64,000 nucleotides of DNA from Bacteroidota bacterium (GCA_023386045.1 JAEWKK010000030.1:1-64000), one strand, 5' to 3'; positions 35,555 to 44,043 are shown, counted from the stretch's first letter. Program-made: numbers and translations. The notes: generated by a model from the sequence alone, not told the origin.

Positions 35555-35966
35555 GATCCGAACATACGAAGACCTGCTGCAGGAAGAACAGCGCTTGCAG
35601 CTGCAGTTAAAATCACAGGAAACTCTGATCAGGCAGGACCTTGCCGGCTTCCAGGAAAATCTTGAGCCCGTGAAAAAGGTCTTTAATACTGTGCAGAAGA
35701 TATTTACCAGGGATAACCGTGTTCCTTTCTTTAATATAGGTCTTGAATTAGGTATCGATGTATTACTCAGAAGATTTATCCTCGCAAGAGCTGGCTGGAT
35801 CACAAGGATACTGGTTCCATATCTTGTAAAAAATTACTCATCACATATTATAGGTGAAGAGAAAAGAAAAGCCCTCATCAAAAAGGTCAGGGATATGTTT
35901 AATAAACTAAGACCTAAATCCTCTCAGTCTGCTGGTGCTACAGCTTCCACTCATCCTCCCCTGTAG
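35547..35966 (+). CDS. Unknown helical protein coupled to holin-X gene
   Basis: The 139-residue protein has an N-terminal coiled-coil-like helix (EDLLQEEQRLQLQLKSQ), a middle hydrophobic patch (residues 58-90) and a basic C-terminus. No family is recognised with certainty. The eight-base overlap with the holin-X gene implies coupled translation, so it likely belongs to the same envelope function. Confidence 0.75.
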   Translation: MSKIRTYEDLLQEEQRLQLQLKSQETLIRQDLAGFQENLEPVKKVFNTVQKIFTRDNRVPFFNIGLELGIDVLLRRFILARAGWITRILVPYLVKNYSSHIIGEEKRKALIKKVRDMFNKLRPKSSQSAGATASTHPPL

Positions 35967-36038
35967 AAGTTCTTCCATTATTGGTACTGAATGAGGAAAA
36001 TAATCCAGTAGTTTTTTCTTTTTCAGCTTTTTATAAAT

Positions 36039-36053
36039 AGGTACAGTTTTTAC
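36039..36053 (+). promoter_or_regulatory. Weak sigma-54-like site AGGTAC-AGTTT-TTAC
   Basis: It is 36 bases upstream of the small hydrophilic gene at 36089. The first T of the motif is replaced by A. Confidence 0.3.
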
Positions 36054-36088
36054 TTATTTCAGAATAGTGCTGCATTAAAACATTGAAT

Positions 36089-36340
36089 ATGAAAAGCATG
36101 AATTTTCAGGGCCCAAAGGACAAAAAAACAGGGGAGCCTGGTAAGGATGTCCAGCCTGATTTAACCCCCCGAAGAGAGGGAGGCGATGATTCACTGGCAG
36201 AATCATCACCAACTGACAGTCGTTCTGATGAAAAAGTGATCGTGAATGAACAGAGGGAGAATAAAATTGTGAATGCACCTTCTCAGACTGCTGTCAATAC
36301 AAGCGAAGGAAATAGTTTCGACGAGGATATCATAGAATAG
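36089..36340 (+). CDS. Small hydrophilic protein, probably disordered
   Basis: The 83-residue protein is rich in Asp, Glu, Ser, Pro and Gly, with no hydrophobic core (GPKDKKTGEPGKDVQPD; NSFDEDIIE). It looks disordered. ATG at 36089 is chosen over TTG at 36083. It sits inside the stress block with a weak promoter-like motif. No known family. Confidence 0.55.
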   Translation: MKSMNFQGPKDKKTGEPGKDVQPDLTPRREGGDDSLAESSPTDSRSDEKVIVNEQRENKIVNAPSQTAVNTSEGNSFDEDIIE

Positions 36341-36375
36341 CAGGGAATAAAATCAGGATGGATTGAGAAAAATTT

Positions 36376-36426
36376 CCTCCCGGCGTGTGAAGTACCAGGC
36401 GGATGTGAAAGAATTGAGTCGGGAGG
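36376..36426 (+). other. Long-loop inverted repeat in the gap after 36340
   Basis: CCTCCCG and CGGGAGG can pair across a 37-base loop and are followed by TTTTTAG. It may be a terminator with an unusual loop or the 3' part of a small RNA. Confidence 0.4.
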
Positions 36427-36446
36427 TTTTTAGTTTTAAGATGCAT

Positions 36447-36470
36447 AAGGGATGTCGTAAGGCATCCCTT
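36447..36470. terminator. Bidirectional hairpin between convergent small genes
   Basis: AAGGGATG and CATCCCTT pair around eight bases, next to the DUF1328 stop. T-runs are weak on both sides. Confidence 0.5.
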
Positions 36471-36484
36471 ATTTAAAATAATCT

Positions 36485-36652
36485 TCAATCCAGTTTTCTA
36501 AAACCACCAGCCACCAGCGACAGAAGAAATAAAATCAGAAATACATAGAACAGGATCCTGGCTATTGAGGCTGCACCAATGGCAACACTGCCAAAGCCAA
36601 ATACGGCTGCAAAGATAGCAACCACTAAAAAAATCAATGTCCAGCGTAGCAT
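36485..36652 (-). CDS. DUF1328 family small membrane protein
   Basis: The 55-residue protein reads MLRWTLIFLVVAIFAAVFG, then GSVAIGAASIARILFY, and ends SLVAGGFRKLD. This is the full pattern of DUF1328, a two-helix membrane protein of unknown function common in stress regulons. The start ATG at 36652 has a sigma-54-like site 33 bases upstream. Confidence 0.9.
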   Translation of the reverse strand: MLRWTLIFLVVAIFAAVFGFGSVAIGAASIARILFYVFLILFLLSLVAGGFRKLD

Positions 36653-36685
36653 ATGATAGGTTTAAGGTGAAGAACATTGGATCGA

Positions 36686-36700
36686 AAAATAACCATACCA
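36686..36700 (-). promoter_or_regulatory. Sigma-54-like site TGGTAT-GGTTA-TTTT
   Basis: It lies 33 bases upstream of the DUF1328 start and closely matches the YtxH site. Confidence 0.5.
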
Positions 36701-36822
36701 TTTTTTCCTCAGGCTATTGAAATCTGAGCAGTTTTAAAATTTCAAGGTTTGTTTGAGGAAATCCTTCTACTAAAAACTACCCAAAAAAAGGTTTCTAAAT
36801 CAAACCTTCGTTTAAATATTCA

Positions 36823-36837
36823 TGGTACTATTTTTTC
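36823..36837 (+). promoter_or_regulatory. Sigma-54-like site TGGTAC-TATTT-TTTC
   Basis: It lies 69 bases upstream of the ATG at 36907 and 24 bases upstream of an in-frame GTG at 36862. Confidence 0.45.
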
Positions 36838-36906
36838 AATTCTCTCCATACAGGGTGACGTGTGCCCTATCGGATCCATTTTTCAAAGAAACCTCAATCC
36901 CTTGCC

Positions 36907-37113
36907 ATGCAAAAGATGACCTTATCAGCAACTAACGCTACCGTAACCTCTACCATGACCTCCGGAGTACCAACCATTCCACTGCCGGGCAGACAACCAT
37001 TAATAGAAAGAAAGTTAACCGACCCTTCATCAGCTTCGCCCAAAGGCGAGCATTATCCGATCCCTTCTTTCTTTGAATACAGAATCAAGCCCAGGGAGTT
37101 TGACCCGCTTTAA
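36907..37113 (+). CDS. Small protein of unknown function, Thr/Ser/Pro-rich
   Basis: The 68-residue protein has a Thr/Ser-rich N-terminus and a Pro-rich C-terminal half ending FFEYRIKPREFDPL. No family is recognised. A start at GTG 36862 would add 15 residues and suits the promoter-like site better. A strong terminator follows, which supports a real gene. Confidence 0.55.
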   Translation: MQKMTLSATNATVTSTMTSGVPTIPLPGRQPLIERKLTDPSSASPKGEHYPIPSFFEYRIKPREFDPL

Positions 37114-37138
37114 ATTATAGATTTGCCCTTAACCATTA

Positions 37139-37168
37139 AGCGCAGCCTTTCAGGAACTGCGCTTTTTT
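37139..37168 (+). terminator. Rho-independent terminator after the small gene at 36907
   Basis: AGCGCAG and CTGCGCT form a seven-pair stem around 11 bases, followed by six T. Confidence 0.88.
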
Positions 37169-37332
37169 ATTGTTAAGGCTGCTTATATTTTCCCCAAAGT
37201 GGGGAGATAATTCAACAATCAGGCGCTGCAGTTAGAATAAAATTCAATTGATTTGAGGTTGTTGTAACTAATTACTTTGCTTAACGGCCTAAAAATGAAT
37301 GATTTAAAACTATTTTCCCGATTGGGAAATTT

Positions 37333-37347
37333 TGGTGTCACTGTTGC
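37333..37347 (+). promoter_or_regulatory. Sigma-54 promoter candidate of rpoN: TGGTGT-CACTG-TTGC
   Basis: GG, exactly ten bases, then GC is the classical -24/-12 layout. The start codon of rpoN lies 31 bases downstream. It is the only site in the window with the canonical TTGC half, suggesting autoregulation. Confidence 0.55.
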
Positions 37348-37377
37348 CAGAGAAGTATAGCCAACAATCACCCGCAC

Positions 37378-38799
37378 ATGATCAATCAACACCTTGCACA
37401 GAAGCAGCGGTTAAAAATATTGCCGCAACAAATCCAGTTGCTCAATTTTTTTCATTTGAACACACTTGAACTGGAGCAACGTATTCAACAGGAACTGGAA
37501 GACAATCCCTTGCTGGAAGACCAGAAGACAGAGTTTGATACTATGGTAGAAAAATTCAACAAGGATTCCGTGCAGGATTACCAGGACTGGGAAGAATATG
37601 GTTACGATGATATACCGGACTATAAAATGGAATACAGTTGTTACCTCCACAACGATAAGGTTCCTGAGCGTCCTGTAGTAGGTGGTTCTGATTACCGCAA
37701 ATCATTAAAGGATCAATATAAGCTTACCTCAGATGATGAAAAAGAAATTGAGGTGGCTGAATTTATCATTGATTCTCTCAATGATTTCGGTTTGATGGAA
37801 CTTGATGTGATTACACTGGCAGAAGATTATTCTTTCAAACAGAATAAATGGGTTGAACCTTCTCTCATTGAAATGATCCTGGAGAAAGTGCAGCAACTGG
37901 AACCTGTTGGTATTGGAGCAAGAAGCATTAAGGAATGTCTCCTTATCCAGCTTTACCGTATGAATACCAAAAGACCTGATGTGAAAACTGCCATCAGGTT
38001 ATTGGAGAATCATTTTACTGACTTGCATAATCGCAATCTTGATAAGATAAGAATTCATCTCGCAATAGACGAGGAAGAACTGAAGATCGTACTCAAGCTG
38101 ATTGCTTCCCTGAAGATGAAACCGATCTGTGAAATCCAGGAAGGCGTAGCGATCAACCAGAACATACTCCCCGATTTTCTGATCACACGCAATGGTGATA
38201 CCATTGAAGTTTCTCTTTATAAAGTTCGTTCTGAGGGATTATCCATCAATTCTTCCTGGCGCGAAATGGCAGAGAACAATGCAAAAGTTACTACTGACAA
38301 ATCTGCTGTCCAGTACATCAAAAACAAATTACAGTCTGCCCAATGGTTCATACATGCAGTTCAGCAAAGGGAATCAACCATGCTCAAGATCATGAAAGCC
38401 ATCGTGCAGATGCAGTATGATTACTTCATGACAGGTGATATTAACCAGCTCAAGCCAATGATCCTGAAAAATATCGCTGAAGTAGTGGGAGTGGATATCT
38501 CCACTGTGTCGCGAATCACCTGTAATAAATATGCGGAATCACCATTTGGAATTCTGCTGTTGAAAGACCTTTTTACGGAAGGAATTGCCAACCAGTCGGG
38601 CCAGGTGATCAGCAATAAGGTGATACAATCTGCTATTGAAGAAGTGATACAGAGCGAGGACAAGCACAATCCATACACAGACCAGCAATTGGTTAAGATA
38701 CTGGCAGAAAAAGGATTTTCTGTAGCCAGGAGAACAGTTGCCAAATACAGGGAACAGCTGCAAATACCGGTTTCCCATGTCCGTGGCTTGTGGGCATAA
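37378..38799 (+). CDS. rpoN: RNA polymerase sigma-54 factor RpoN
   Basis: The 473-residue sigma factor has a Gln/Leu-rich region I (QQIQLLNFFHLNTLELEQRI), an acidic region II, a core-binding middle and a C-terminal HTH. The RpoN box ARRTVAKYR is at 450-458, with the usual end GLWA. It directs transcription from -24/-12 promoters and needs an AAA+ activator, encoded 41 bases downstream. The four genes 37378-42275 form one operon. Confidence 0.96.
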   Translation: MINQHLAQKQRLKILPQQIQLLNFFHLNTLELEQRIQQELEDNPLLEDQKTEFDTMVEKFNKDSVQDYQDWEEYGYDDIPDYKMEYSCYLHNDKVPERPVVGGSDYRKSLKDQYKLTSDDEKEIEVAEFIIDSLNDFGLMELDVITLAEDYSFKQNKWVEPSLIEMILEKVQQLEPVGIGARSIKECLLIQLYRMNTKRPDVKTAIRLLENHFTDLHNRNLDKIRIHLAIDEEELKIVLKLIASLKMKPICEIQEGVAINQNILPDFLITRNGDTIEVSLYKVRSEGLSINSSWREMAENNAKVTTDKSAVQYIKNKLQSAQWFIHAVQQRESTMLKIMKAIVQMQYDYFMTGDINQLKPMILKNIAEVVGVDISTVSRITCNKYAESPFGILLLKDLFTEGIANQSGQVISNKVIQSAIEEVIQSEDKHNPYTDQQLVKILAEKGFSVARRTVAKYREQLQIPVSHVRGLWA

Positions 38800-38840
38800 G
38801 TTTTTAAATTTGATTACGAACCATAAAATACATAGACCAG

Positions 38841-40322
38841 ATGCAAACCATTTTAATTATCGACGATGACCGCGATATGTGTCTCTTGCTAAAACGATTT
38901 CTAACCCGCCACAATTATGAAGTGCTGGAAGCCTATAATGGTAAAAAAGCACTTGAATTATTAGAGACCACTGAACCTGCTCTGGTGATGTGTGATTTTC
39001 GACTGGAAGATATGGAAGGCAATGTGCTGCTGGGAAAAATAAAAGAGATCTATCCTCACCTTCCTGTGATCATCATTACAGGTTATAGCGATATCAAGAT
39101 CGCTGTTGAAGTGATGAAGATGGGTGCCTACGATTATATTACCAAGCCTTTATTCCCGGATGAAATCCTGGTGACCATCAAGAAAGCACTCGAAGAAGCA
39201 TCTAACAGGGACGAAACCATTCCTGTAGGTGTGAATGGTGGCGAACGCCATGTGGAGAAGCCAGCCATTGCAAAGGAAAAAAGCCCCGCTGTTACAGTTT
39301 CGGGTGAATATATATTTGGTGATTCAGCTGTCTTCAAGCAAATATTGCAACAGATAGACCTGGTAGCTCCAACCAATTATACCGTGATCATTCATGGTGA
39401 AAGTGGAAGTGGTAAGGAAGCCATAGCCCAGGAGATCCATAAGCGTAGTAAAAGAAAAAACAAGCCCTTTGTTGCCATTGATTGCGGTGCCTTGTCAAAA
39501 GAACTGGCGGGTAGTGAATTGTTTGGTCATGAAAAAGGTTCATTCACCGGTGCATTGAATCAAAAAGTAGGAAGTTTTGAGCTGGCCAACGGTGGAACCA
39601 TCTTTCTTGACGAAATTGCCAATCTCTCTTACGACATACAAATCTCTTTATTACGCGTGGTACAGGAAAGAAAAATGCGCAGGGTAGGAGGATTGAAAGA
39701 TATTGAACTGGATGTACGCATCATCATCGCTTCCAATGAAAGACTTTGGGATGCCGTTCGTCGTGGTAAATTCCGTGAGGATCTGTATCACAGGTTCAAT
39801 GAATTCAGCATAGATGTACCGCCATTGCGCCAGCGCCCCGATGATGTGATGCTGTTTGCCAACCACTTTCTTCAACAAACAAACGCTGAACTGGGTAAGA
39901 ACATCAGGCGTTTCAGTGACGAGGTGGAACACATCTTCCGTTCTTATGTGTGGTATGGTAACCTTAGGGAGCTGAAAAATGTAATCAAGAGAGCCACACT
40001 TTTAAGTGATGGCGAAGAGATTGAAGCCAGTGCACTTCCTTTTGAGATTTCAAATTTCAGTAAGCTTCAGTTTGAAAAGCAACCAGAGCCCGAGGTTCAG
40101 ATGGCTACCACGCCTTCTTCATTTACGGAGGTTTCTGAAAAACCAAGGTCATTTGGAGATACAACCTTAAAAGGCGCCAGCATTGACGCTGAATATGAAA
40201 TGATATTGAAGGCACTAAAAAAAGTGAATTTCAACAAAAGCAAGGCTGCTAAGTTGCTGAATATTGACAGGAAAACGCTGTACAATAAAATGAAGCAGTA
40301 CCAGGAATTCAACAACCAGTAA
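38841..40322 (+). CDS. NtrC-type sigma-54-dependent response regulator
   Basis: The 493-residue activator has a receiver domain with phospho-acceptor D52, an AAA+ ATPase domain with Walker A GESGSGKEA (K192) and a sigma-54-contact loop GSFTGA (about 232-237), and a Fis-type HTH at the C-terminus (FNKSKAAKLLNIDRKTLYNK). It hydrolyses ATP to open sigma-54 promoters. Encoded between rpoN and a histidine kinase, it is the likely activator of the sites found in the stress block. Confidence 0.95.
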   Translation: MQTILIIDDDRDMCLLLKRFLTRHNYEVLEAYNGKKALELLETTEPALVMCDFRLEDMEGNVLLGKIKEIYPHLPVIIITGYSDIKIAVEVMKMGAYDYITKPLFPDEILVTIKKALEEASNRDETIPVGVNGGERHVEKPAIAKEKSPAVTVSGEYIFGDSAVFKQILQQIDLVAPTNYTVIIHGESGSGKEAIAQEIHKRSKRKNKPFVAIDCGALSKELAGSELFGHEKGSFTGALNQKVGSFELANGGTIFLDEIANLSYDIQISLLRVVQERKMRRVGGLKDIELDVRIIIASNERLWDAVRRGKFREDLYHRFNEFSIDVPPLRQRPDDVMLFANHFLQQTNAELGKNIRRFSDEVEHIFRSYVWYGNLRELKNVIKRATLLSDGEEIEASALPFEISNFSKLQFEKQPEPEVQMATTPSSFTEVSEKPRSFGDTTLKGASIDAEYEMILKALKKVNFNKSKAAKLLNIDRKTLYNKMKQYQEFNNQ

Positions 40323-40331
40323 GATTGAATT

Positions 40332-40823
40332 ATGTCAAGTGCTGATCTGTCTGTACCCGGAAACTTTTCCTCATCTGATGCTTCTGCAGGTAATGAAATT
40401 ATTCATTTGAATGACTTGTTGGCGCAGGCATTAAAAACAGCTATGAATGCCGCGGGTGTTAACATCATTACCAGGTGTGAACATCTGCCCCGCATGAATG
40501 GTGATGCCCGTCAAATGAGGTTGTTTTTTGATACACTGGCTTCAATGATCGCAAAAAGCTTTTCATCCTGCTCAAGGGCTTTTTTATTGGTGAAGTGTGA
40601 AGAGTGGAATTTACCGGATAGCCCTGTTGGTTCAAATCACAATAAAAATTATCTCCTCAGCTTCCACACCAATCTTTCCGAAGGAATTGTTGGTAAAGCG
40701 CATAATAGTGAAATGATTGCTCTTTGCCAGCAAATCATTTCATCTCATGATGGAAACTTTATAGTCAATAATAATCACGCAGGTTGTTTATTTTCTATAA
40801 TCTTGCCGGGTAAATTAGAATAA
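40332..40823 (+). CDS. Degenerate histidine-kinase-like ATPase domain protein
   Basis: The 163-residue protein resembles a kinase ATPase domain that has lost its active site. Residues 56-77 (NGDARQMRLFFDTLASMIAKSF) align with the N-box region but lack the catalytic Asn-Ala. Residues 127-160 (EMIALCQQIISSHDGNF to FSIILPG) align with the last helix and strand. The DxGxG and GxGLG motifs and the dimerisation domain are missing. It sits nine bases after the activator gene and three before the kinase. It may bind the kinase or activator as a pseudo-ATPase. This is inference. Confidence 0.65.
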   Translation: MSSADLSVPGNFSSSDASAGNEIIHLNDLLAQALKTAMNAAGVNIITRCEHLPRMNGDARQMRLFFDTLASMIAKSFSSCSRAFLLVKCEEWNLPDSPVGSNHNKNYLLSFHTNLSEGIVGKAHNSEMIALCQQIISSHDGNFIVNNNHAGCLFSIILPGKLE

Positions 40824-40826
40824 GAA

Positions 40827-42275
40827 ATGCCATCCATAAAGCCTTTTGTAAAGATCCTGATTATTGATGATGATGAAGATGACTTCTTTATTACTTCTGA
40901 ATACCTGCGCCAGATACAGGAATACCAGGTGCAGATAGACTGGTGCTACCGGTTTAATGATGCTGTGCAGCACTTGCAGAACCGCGAGTATGATATGTAT
41001 TTTGTTGATTACCGGCTGGGTGCAAAAACAGGACTTGATTTTTTAAAAGAAGCTGTGAGGCTTGGAAGGGAAGAACCTATTGTACTGCTAACAGGTAAGG
41101 GCAATAAAGATCTTGATATTGAAGCCCTTCAAATGGGTGCCACAGATTATCTTGTTAAAACAGAACTTACTACCGATAAGCTGGAACGTTGCATCCGCTA
41201 TTCAATGGAAAGAACAGCTTATCTCAAGGCTTTAAGAGCCAATGAAAAAAAGTACAGGAATATTTTTGAGCTCTCCAAGGATGCCGTCTTTACAGCCGAT
41301 CGCTCGCTCGCTTTCAAGGATATGAATATGGCTACTTCGGCTTTGCTGGGATATACCAAATCAGAGCTGGTGCAAAAAACGGTATATGATCTTGTAGAGG
41401 ATGAGAGGGATAAGAAGCTCTTGGAAAGAATGATCACCAATGAAGGCGAAGTAAATGATATAGAACTGGAATTTCTTACAAAGACTGAAGAAAAAAAAAC
41501 CTGCATATTATCCATCACTGCAACAGCTGATGGTTCGGATGCCTATTACCAGGGGCTGATTCACGATATTACAAATCTCAAGCGGGCAGAGAAAGCCAAT
41601 CTAATGCTTGAGAAGCTTGGTGCTACCGGAAGATTGGTGCGCACGCTGGCTCATGAAGTAAGAAATCCTCTTAACAATATCAATATGTCGGTGGAGCAAC
41701 TGATGCAAACAACGGAAGAACAGGTTGAAGAGGAATCAACATTATTCCTGGATATTATACAGCGCAACAGCAAAAGGATAGGAGATATCATTACCGAATT
41801 GCTTGATACTTCAAGGCCTACTGAACTGGTATTTGAAAAGTGCACACTCCAGGCCATCATGGATGAAAGCATCAGCGAAGCACTGGATCGCATTACGCTG
41901 CAGCATGTGAATATGCAGATCCGCTATTCAAATGAGCCCTGTTATATCATGGCCAATAAGGAAAAACTTAAGATTGCCTTCCTGAACATCATCATCAATG
42001 CCGTGGAAGCTGTGGAAACTCACACAGGTGAGATCGGCATATCAGTAGATATGGTAAAGGATGTACAGGTTGTTACCATCAGGGATAATGGGTGCGGCAT
42101 ACCGGAGGAAAATATTTCTCGTCTTTTTGAACCTTACTTCACTTCAAAAAGAAATGGAATGGGCCTGGGCCTGGCAGCTACTTTGAATATTTTGCAATCG
42201 CATAAAGCTTCTGTGGATGTAACCTCTGTATTGAAGCAGGGGACAACCTTTGTTATCACTTTTCCTGCGGCGTAA
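40827..42275 (+). CDS. Receiver-PAS-histidine kinase
   Basis: The 482-residue cytoplasmic kinase starts with a receiver domain (acceptor D61, TGKGNKDLDIEALQMGATDYLVK) followed by a PAS sensor (about 140-255), a HisKA domain with H276 in LAHEVRNPLNN, and an ATPase domain with NAVEAV, DNGCGIP and GMGLGLA. The order differs from classical hybrid kinases, where the receiver is last. There is no membrane segment, so it senses an internal signal or a phosphorelay input. It probably controls the NtrC-type activator of the same operon. Confidence 0.93.
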   Translation: MPSIKPFVKILIIDDDEDDFFITSEYLRQIQEYQVQIDWCYRFNDAVQHLQNREYDMYFVDYRLGAKTGLDFLKEAVRLGREEPIVLLTGKGNKDLDIEALQMGATDYLVKTELTTDKLERCIRYSMERTAYLKALRANEKKYRNIFELSKDAVFTADRSLAFKDMNMATSALLGYTKSELVQKTVYDLVEDERDKKLLERMITNEGEVNDIELEFLTKTEEKKTCILSITATADGSDAYYQGLIHDITNLKRAEKANLMLEKLGATGRLVRTLAHEVRNPLNNINMSVEQLMQTTEEQVEEESTLFLDIIQRNSKRIGDIITELLDTSRPTELVFEKCTLQAIMDESISEALDRITLQHVNMQIRYSNEPCYIMANKEKLKIAFLNIIINAVEAVETHTGEIGISVDMVKDVQVVTIRDNGCGIPEENISRLFEPYFTSKRNGMGLGLAATLNILQSHKASVDVTSVLKQGTTFVITFPAA

Positions 42276-42780
42276 GATTAAGCTGACCTTTATCGCTTTC
42301 CTTGTATTTATCTCCTTTGGTGATAGATCGGATCATATGGAAAAGCAAACCCATTTTGCTGGAACTGTGATTCCAGAAATGAGCTGTTTCAGTTGTCACT
42401 TTCACCAAACAAAGTCTTGGATCTTCAATTCCCTGGGGAAACCAGTTCTTCAAACTGCTATCCCATAGCTCCTCCATTTTTTTTCGGTCGATCACCAGGC
42501 TGCAGCTGCCTTTTACATCTATATAAATATTTTTAACAGGGTGGGAGTAGATCAGGTGAACAACATTGTCCTTTGATAGTTCATTGATTTTTTCAGAAAA
42601 TTCATTGGTAAAGAACCATACATTTCCTTCATCATCTACAGAAGATGTGATCATTGGCCTGCTGGCAAGAGTATATTGTTCATCTAGTGTAGTGAACATG
42701 CATATGTTTACTTCTTCTACCAGTTCCTTGAATTTTTTAATTGCTTCCTGGTCGCTCAGTTTTGTTTCGTATGTATTCAT
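42256..42780 (-). CDS. Pyridoxamine 5'-phosphate oxidase-like (general stress) protein
   Basis: The 174-residue protein is a split-barrel flavin-binding protein. The SRPMITSSVDDEGNVWFFTN stretch and YIDVKGSCSLV strand are typical of the general-stress-protein-26 group. The enzyme activity is unknown. Its 3' end overlaps the kinase gene by 20 bases, tail to tail. A TGGCAC-containing site lies upstream. Confidence 0.85.
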   Translation of the reverse strand: MNTYETKLSDQEAIKKFKELVEEVNICMFTTLDEQYTLASRPMITSSVDDEGNVWFFTNEFSEKINELSKDNVVHLIYSHPVKNIYIDVKGSCSLVIDRKKMEELWDSSLKNWFPQGIEDPRLCLVKVTTETAHFWNHSSSKMGLLFHMIRSITKGDKYKESDKGQLNLTPQEK

Positions 42781-42866
42781 AAAAAGTGGCTTTAACTGGA
42801 TCAGTTCTTATTGTAAAAAGATCCAGGGGAGAAACCTTATTTAATGTTTGCCCTTATTATGAAGAT

Positions 42867-42881
42867 TAAAATTCTGTGCCA
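42867..42881 (-). promoter_or_regulatory. Sigma-54-like site TGGCAC-AGAAT-TTTA
   Basis: The -24 half is the exact consensus TGGCAC. It is 87 bases upstream of the PNPOx-like gene, farther than most others. Confidence 0.4.
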
Positions 42882-42935
42882 TTAGGAACTGAAATATTGA
42901 AGGTTGATCAGTTATTTTCTGACCCTGATTTAAGA

Positions 42936-43865
42936 TTAAGTATCCAGCCTGGAGACAGGTATCTCTTTAGCTTCTCTTTTTATAATAAATACTGCGGTTG
43001 TTTTTGGCCTGATACCTTCTCCGGAATGAAGCGCATAGACCTTAGTAAATTCAGCACCAAAATAAAGGATGACTGATGAATAATAGATCCAGGTGAGTAT
43101 AATGATGACTGATGCTGCCGTACCGTATGTAATTCCAAGATTGGCCCTGCCCAGGTAATAGCCGATCAGGAATTTACCTGCCAAAAAAAGTCCTGCTGTA
43201 AAAAAAGAACCGATCCAGGCATCCTTCCAGGAGATGACCGCATCGGGCAACACTTTATAAATGACAGCGAATAAAAGGGAAATGACAGCCAGGATCACGA
43301 CTGTATTGGCCAGGTTGAATAGCTCAGGATTATATCCCGAAAAATGTTCCGAAAGATTTTTATTCAGAAGGGTCAATAAAGCATTAATCACGAGTGAAAC
43401 CAGCAACAGGAAGCCAAGACCTACCACCAGAGAAAATGATATCAGCCGGTTGATGATATATTGCAGCCAGCCTCTTTTGGGTTTGGCTTTTACAGACCAG
43501 ATAAAATTGATAGAGCTTTGCATTTCTGTAAAAACCCCAGTTGCGCCAATGAACAGTATGACAAATCCAATGATAGCGCCGGCTGTTGTTGCATGGGTGC
43601 CCTGGGCGCTGGAAATGATGTTCTGAACCTGAAGGGCTGCATCCGGGCCCAGTAGTCCTGAAAGCTCATTATATAACCTTCCTTCCACGGTTTCCTTACT
43701 CAGGAATATTCCAGAAAGAGAAATGATGACAAGAAGCAGGGGTCCTATTGAAAAGATGGTAAAATAACTCAGCGAAGCACTTAGTTTCAGGGCATTGTCT
43801 TCAGAAAAAGCCATCGCTGTTTCTTTAAGCATGGTAAAGACCGGTGTACTTTTTACTGACTTCAT
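42936..43865 (-). CDS. YihY/virulence factor BrkB family membrane protein
   Basis: The 309-residue protein has six membrane helices and the family motifs ALKLSASLSYFTIFSIGPLL near the start and LTWIYYSSVILYFGAEFTK near the end. Once called RNase BN, the family has no confirmed activity. It lies in the stress block with no convincing promoter motif; the frame starts with ATG at 43865. Confidence 0.9.
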   Translation of the reverse strand: MKSVKSTPVFTMLKETAMAFSEDNALKLSASLSYFTIFSIGPLLLVIISLSGIFLSKETVEGRLYNELSGLLGPDAALQVQNIISSAQGTHATTAGAIIGFVILFIGATGVFTEMQSSINFIWSVKAKPKRGWLQYIINRLISFSLVVGLGFLLLVSLVINALLTLLNKNLSEHFSGYNPELFNLANTVVILAVISLLFAVIYKVLPDAVISWKDAWIGSFFTAGLFLAGKFLIGYYLGRANLGITYGTAASVIIILTWIYYSSVILYFGAEFTKVYALHSGEGIRPKTTAVFIIKREAKEIPVSRLDT

Positions 43866-43991
43866 AATTGAAATTAAACACCTTCAGTTTTAATTTGTTC
43901 AGGAAAATATGCTGGGGAAAAGCCTACCCAGAAACCATCTATCCCTGATCCGATTCTACACAAAAGCTTAGGGGAATTGTGAGAAATATGC

Positions 43992-44006
43992 TGGCAATGT
44001 TTTTTC
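43992..44006 (+). promoter_or_regulatory. Sigma-54-like site TGGCAA-TGTTT-TTTC
   Basis: It lies 37 bases upstream of the lmo0937-like gene and matches the halves of the site before 45403. Confidence 0.5.
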
Positions 44007-44043
44007 ATGGATACAGGAAGATACGTACTCATTAAAACTTTGT

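Noticed and set aside
36498..36701. 67-residue minus-strand frame in the DUF1328 region
   Set aside because: Another frame of the same DNA encodes a full DUF1328 protein; this one is Cys/Trp-rich without a pattern.
42876..43076. 66-residue frame at the 3' end of the YihY gene
   Set aside because: Most of it is antisense to yihY; no start signal or family match.
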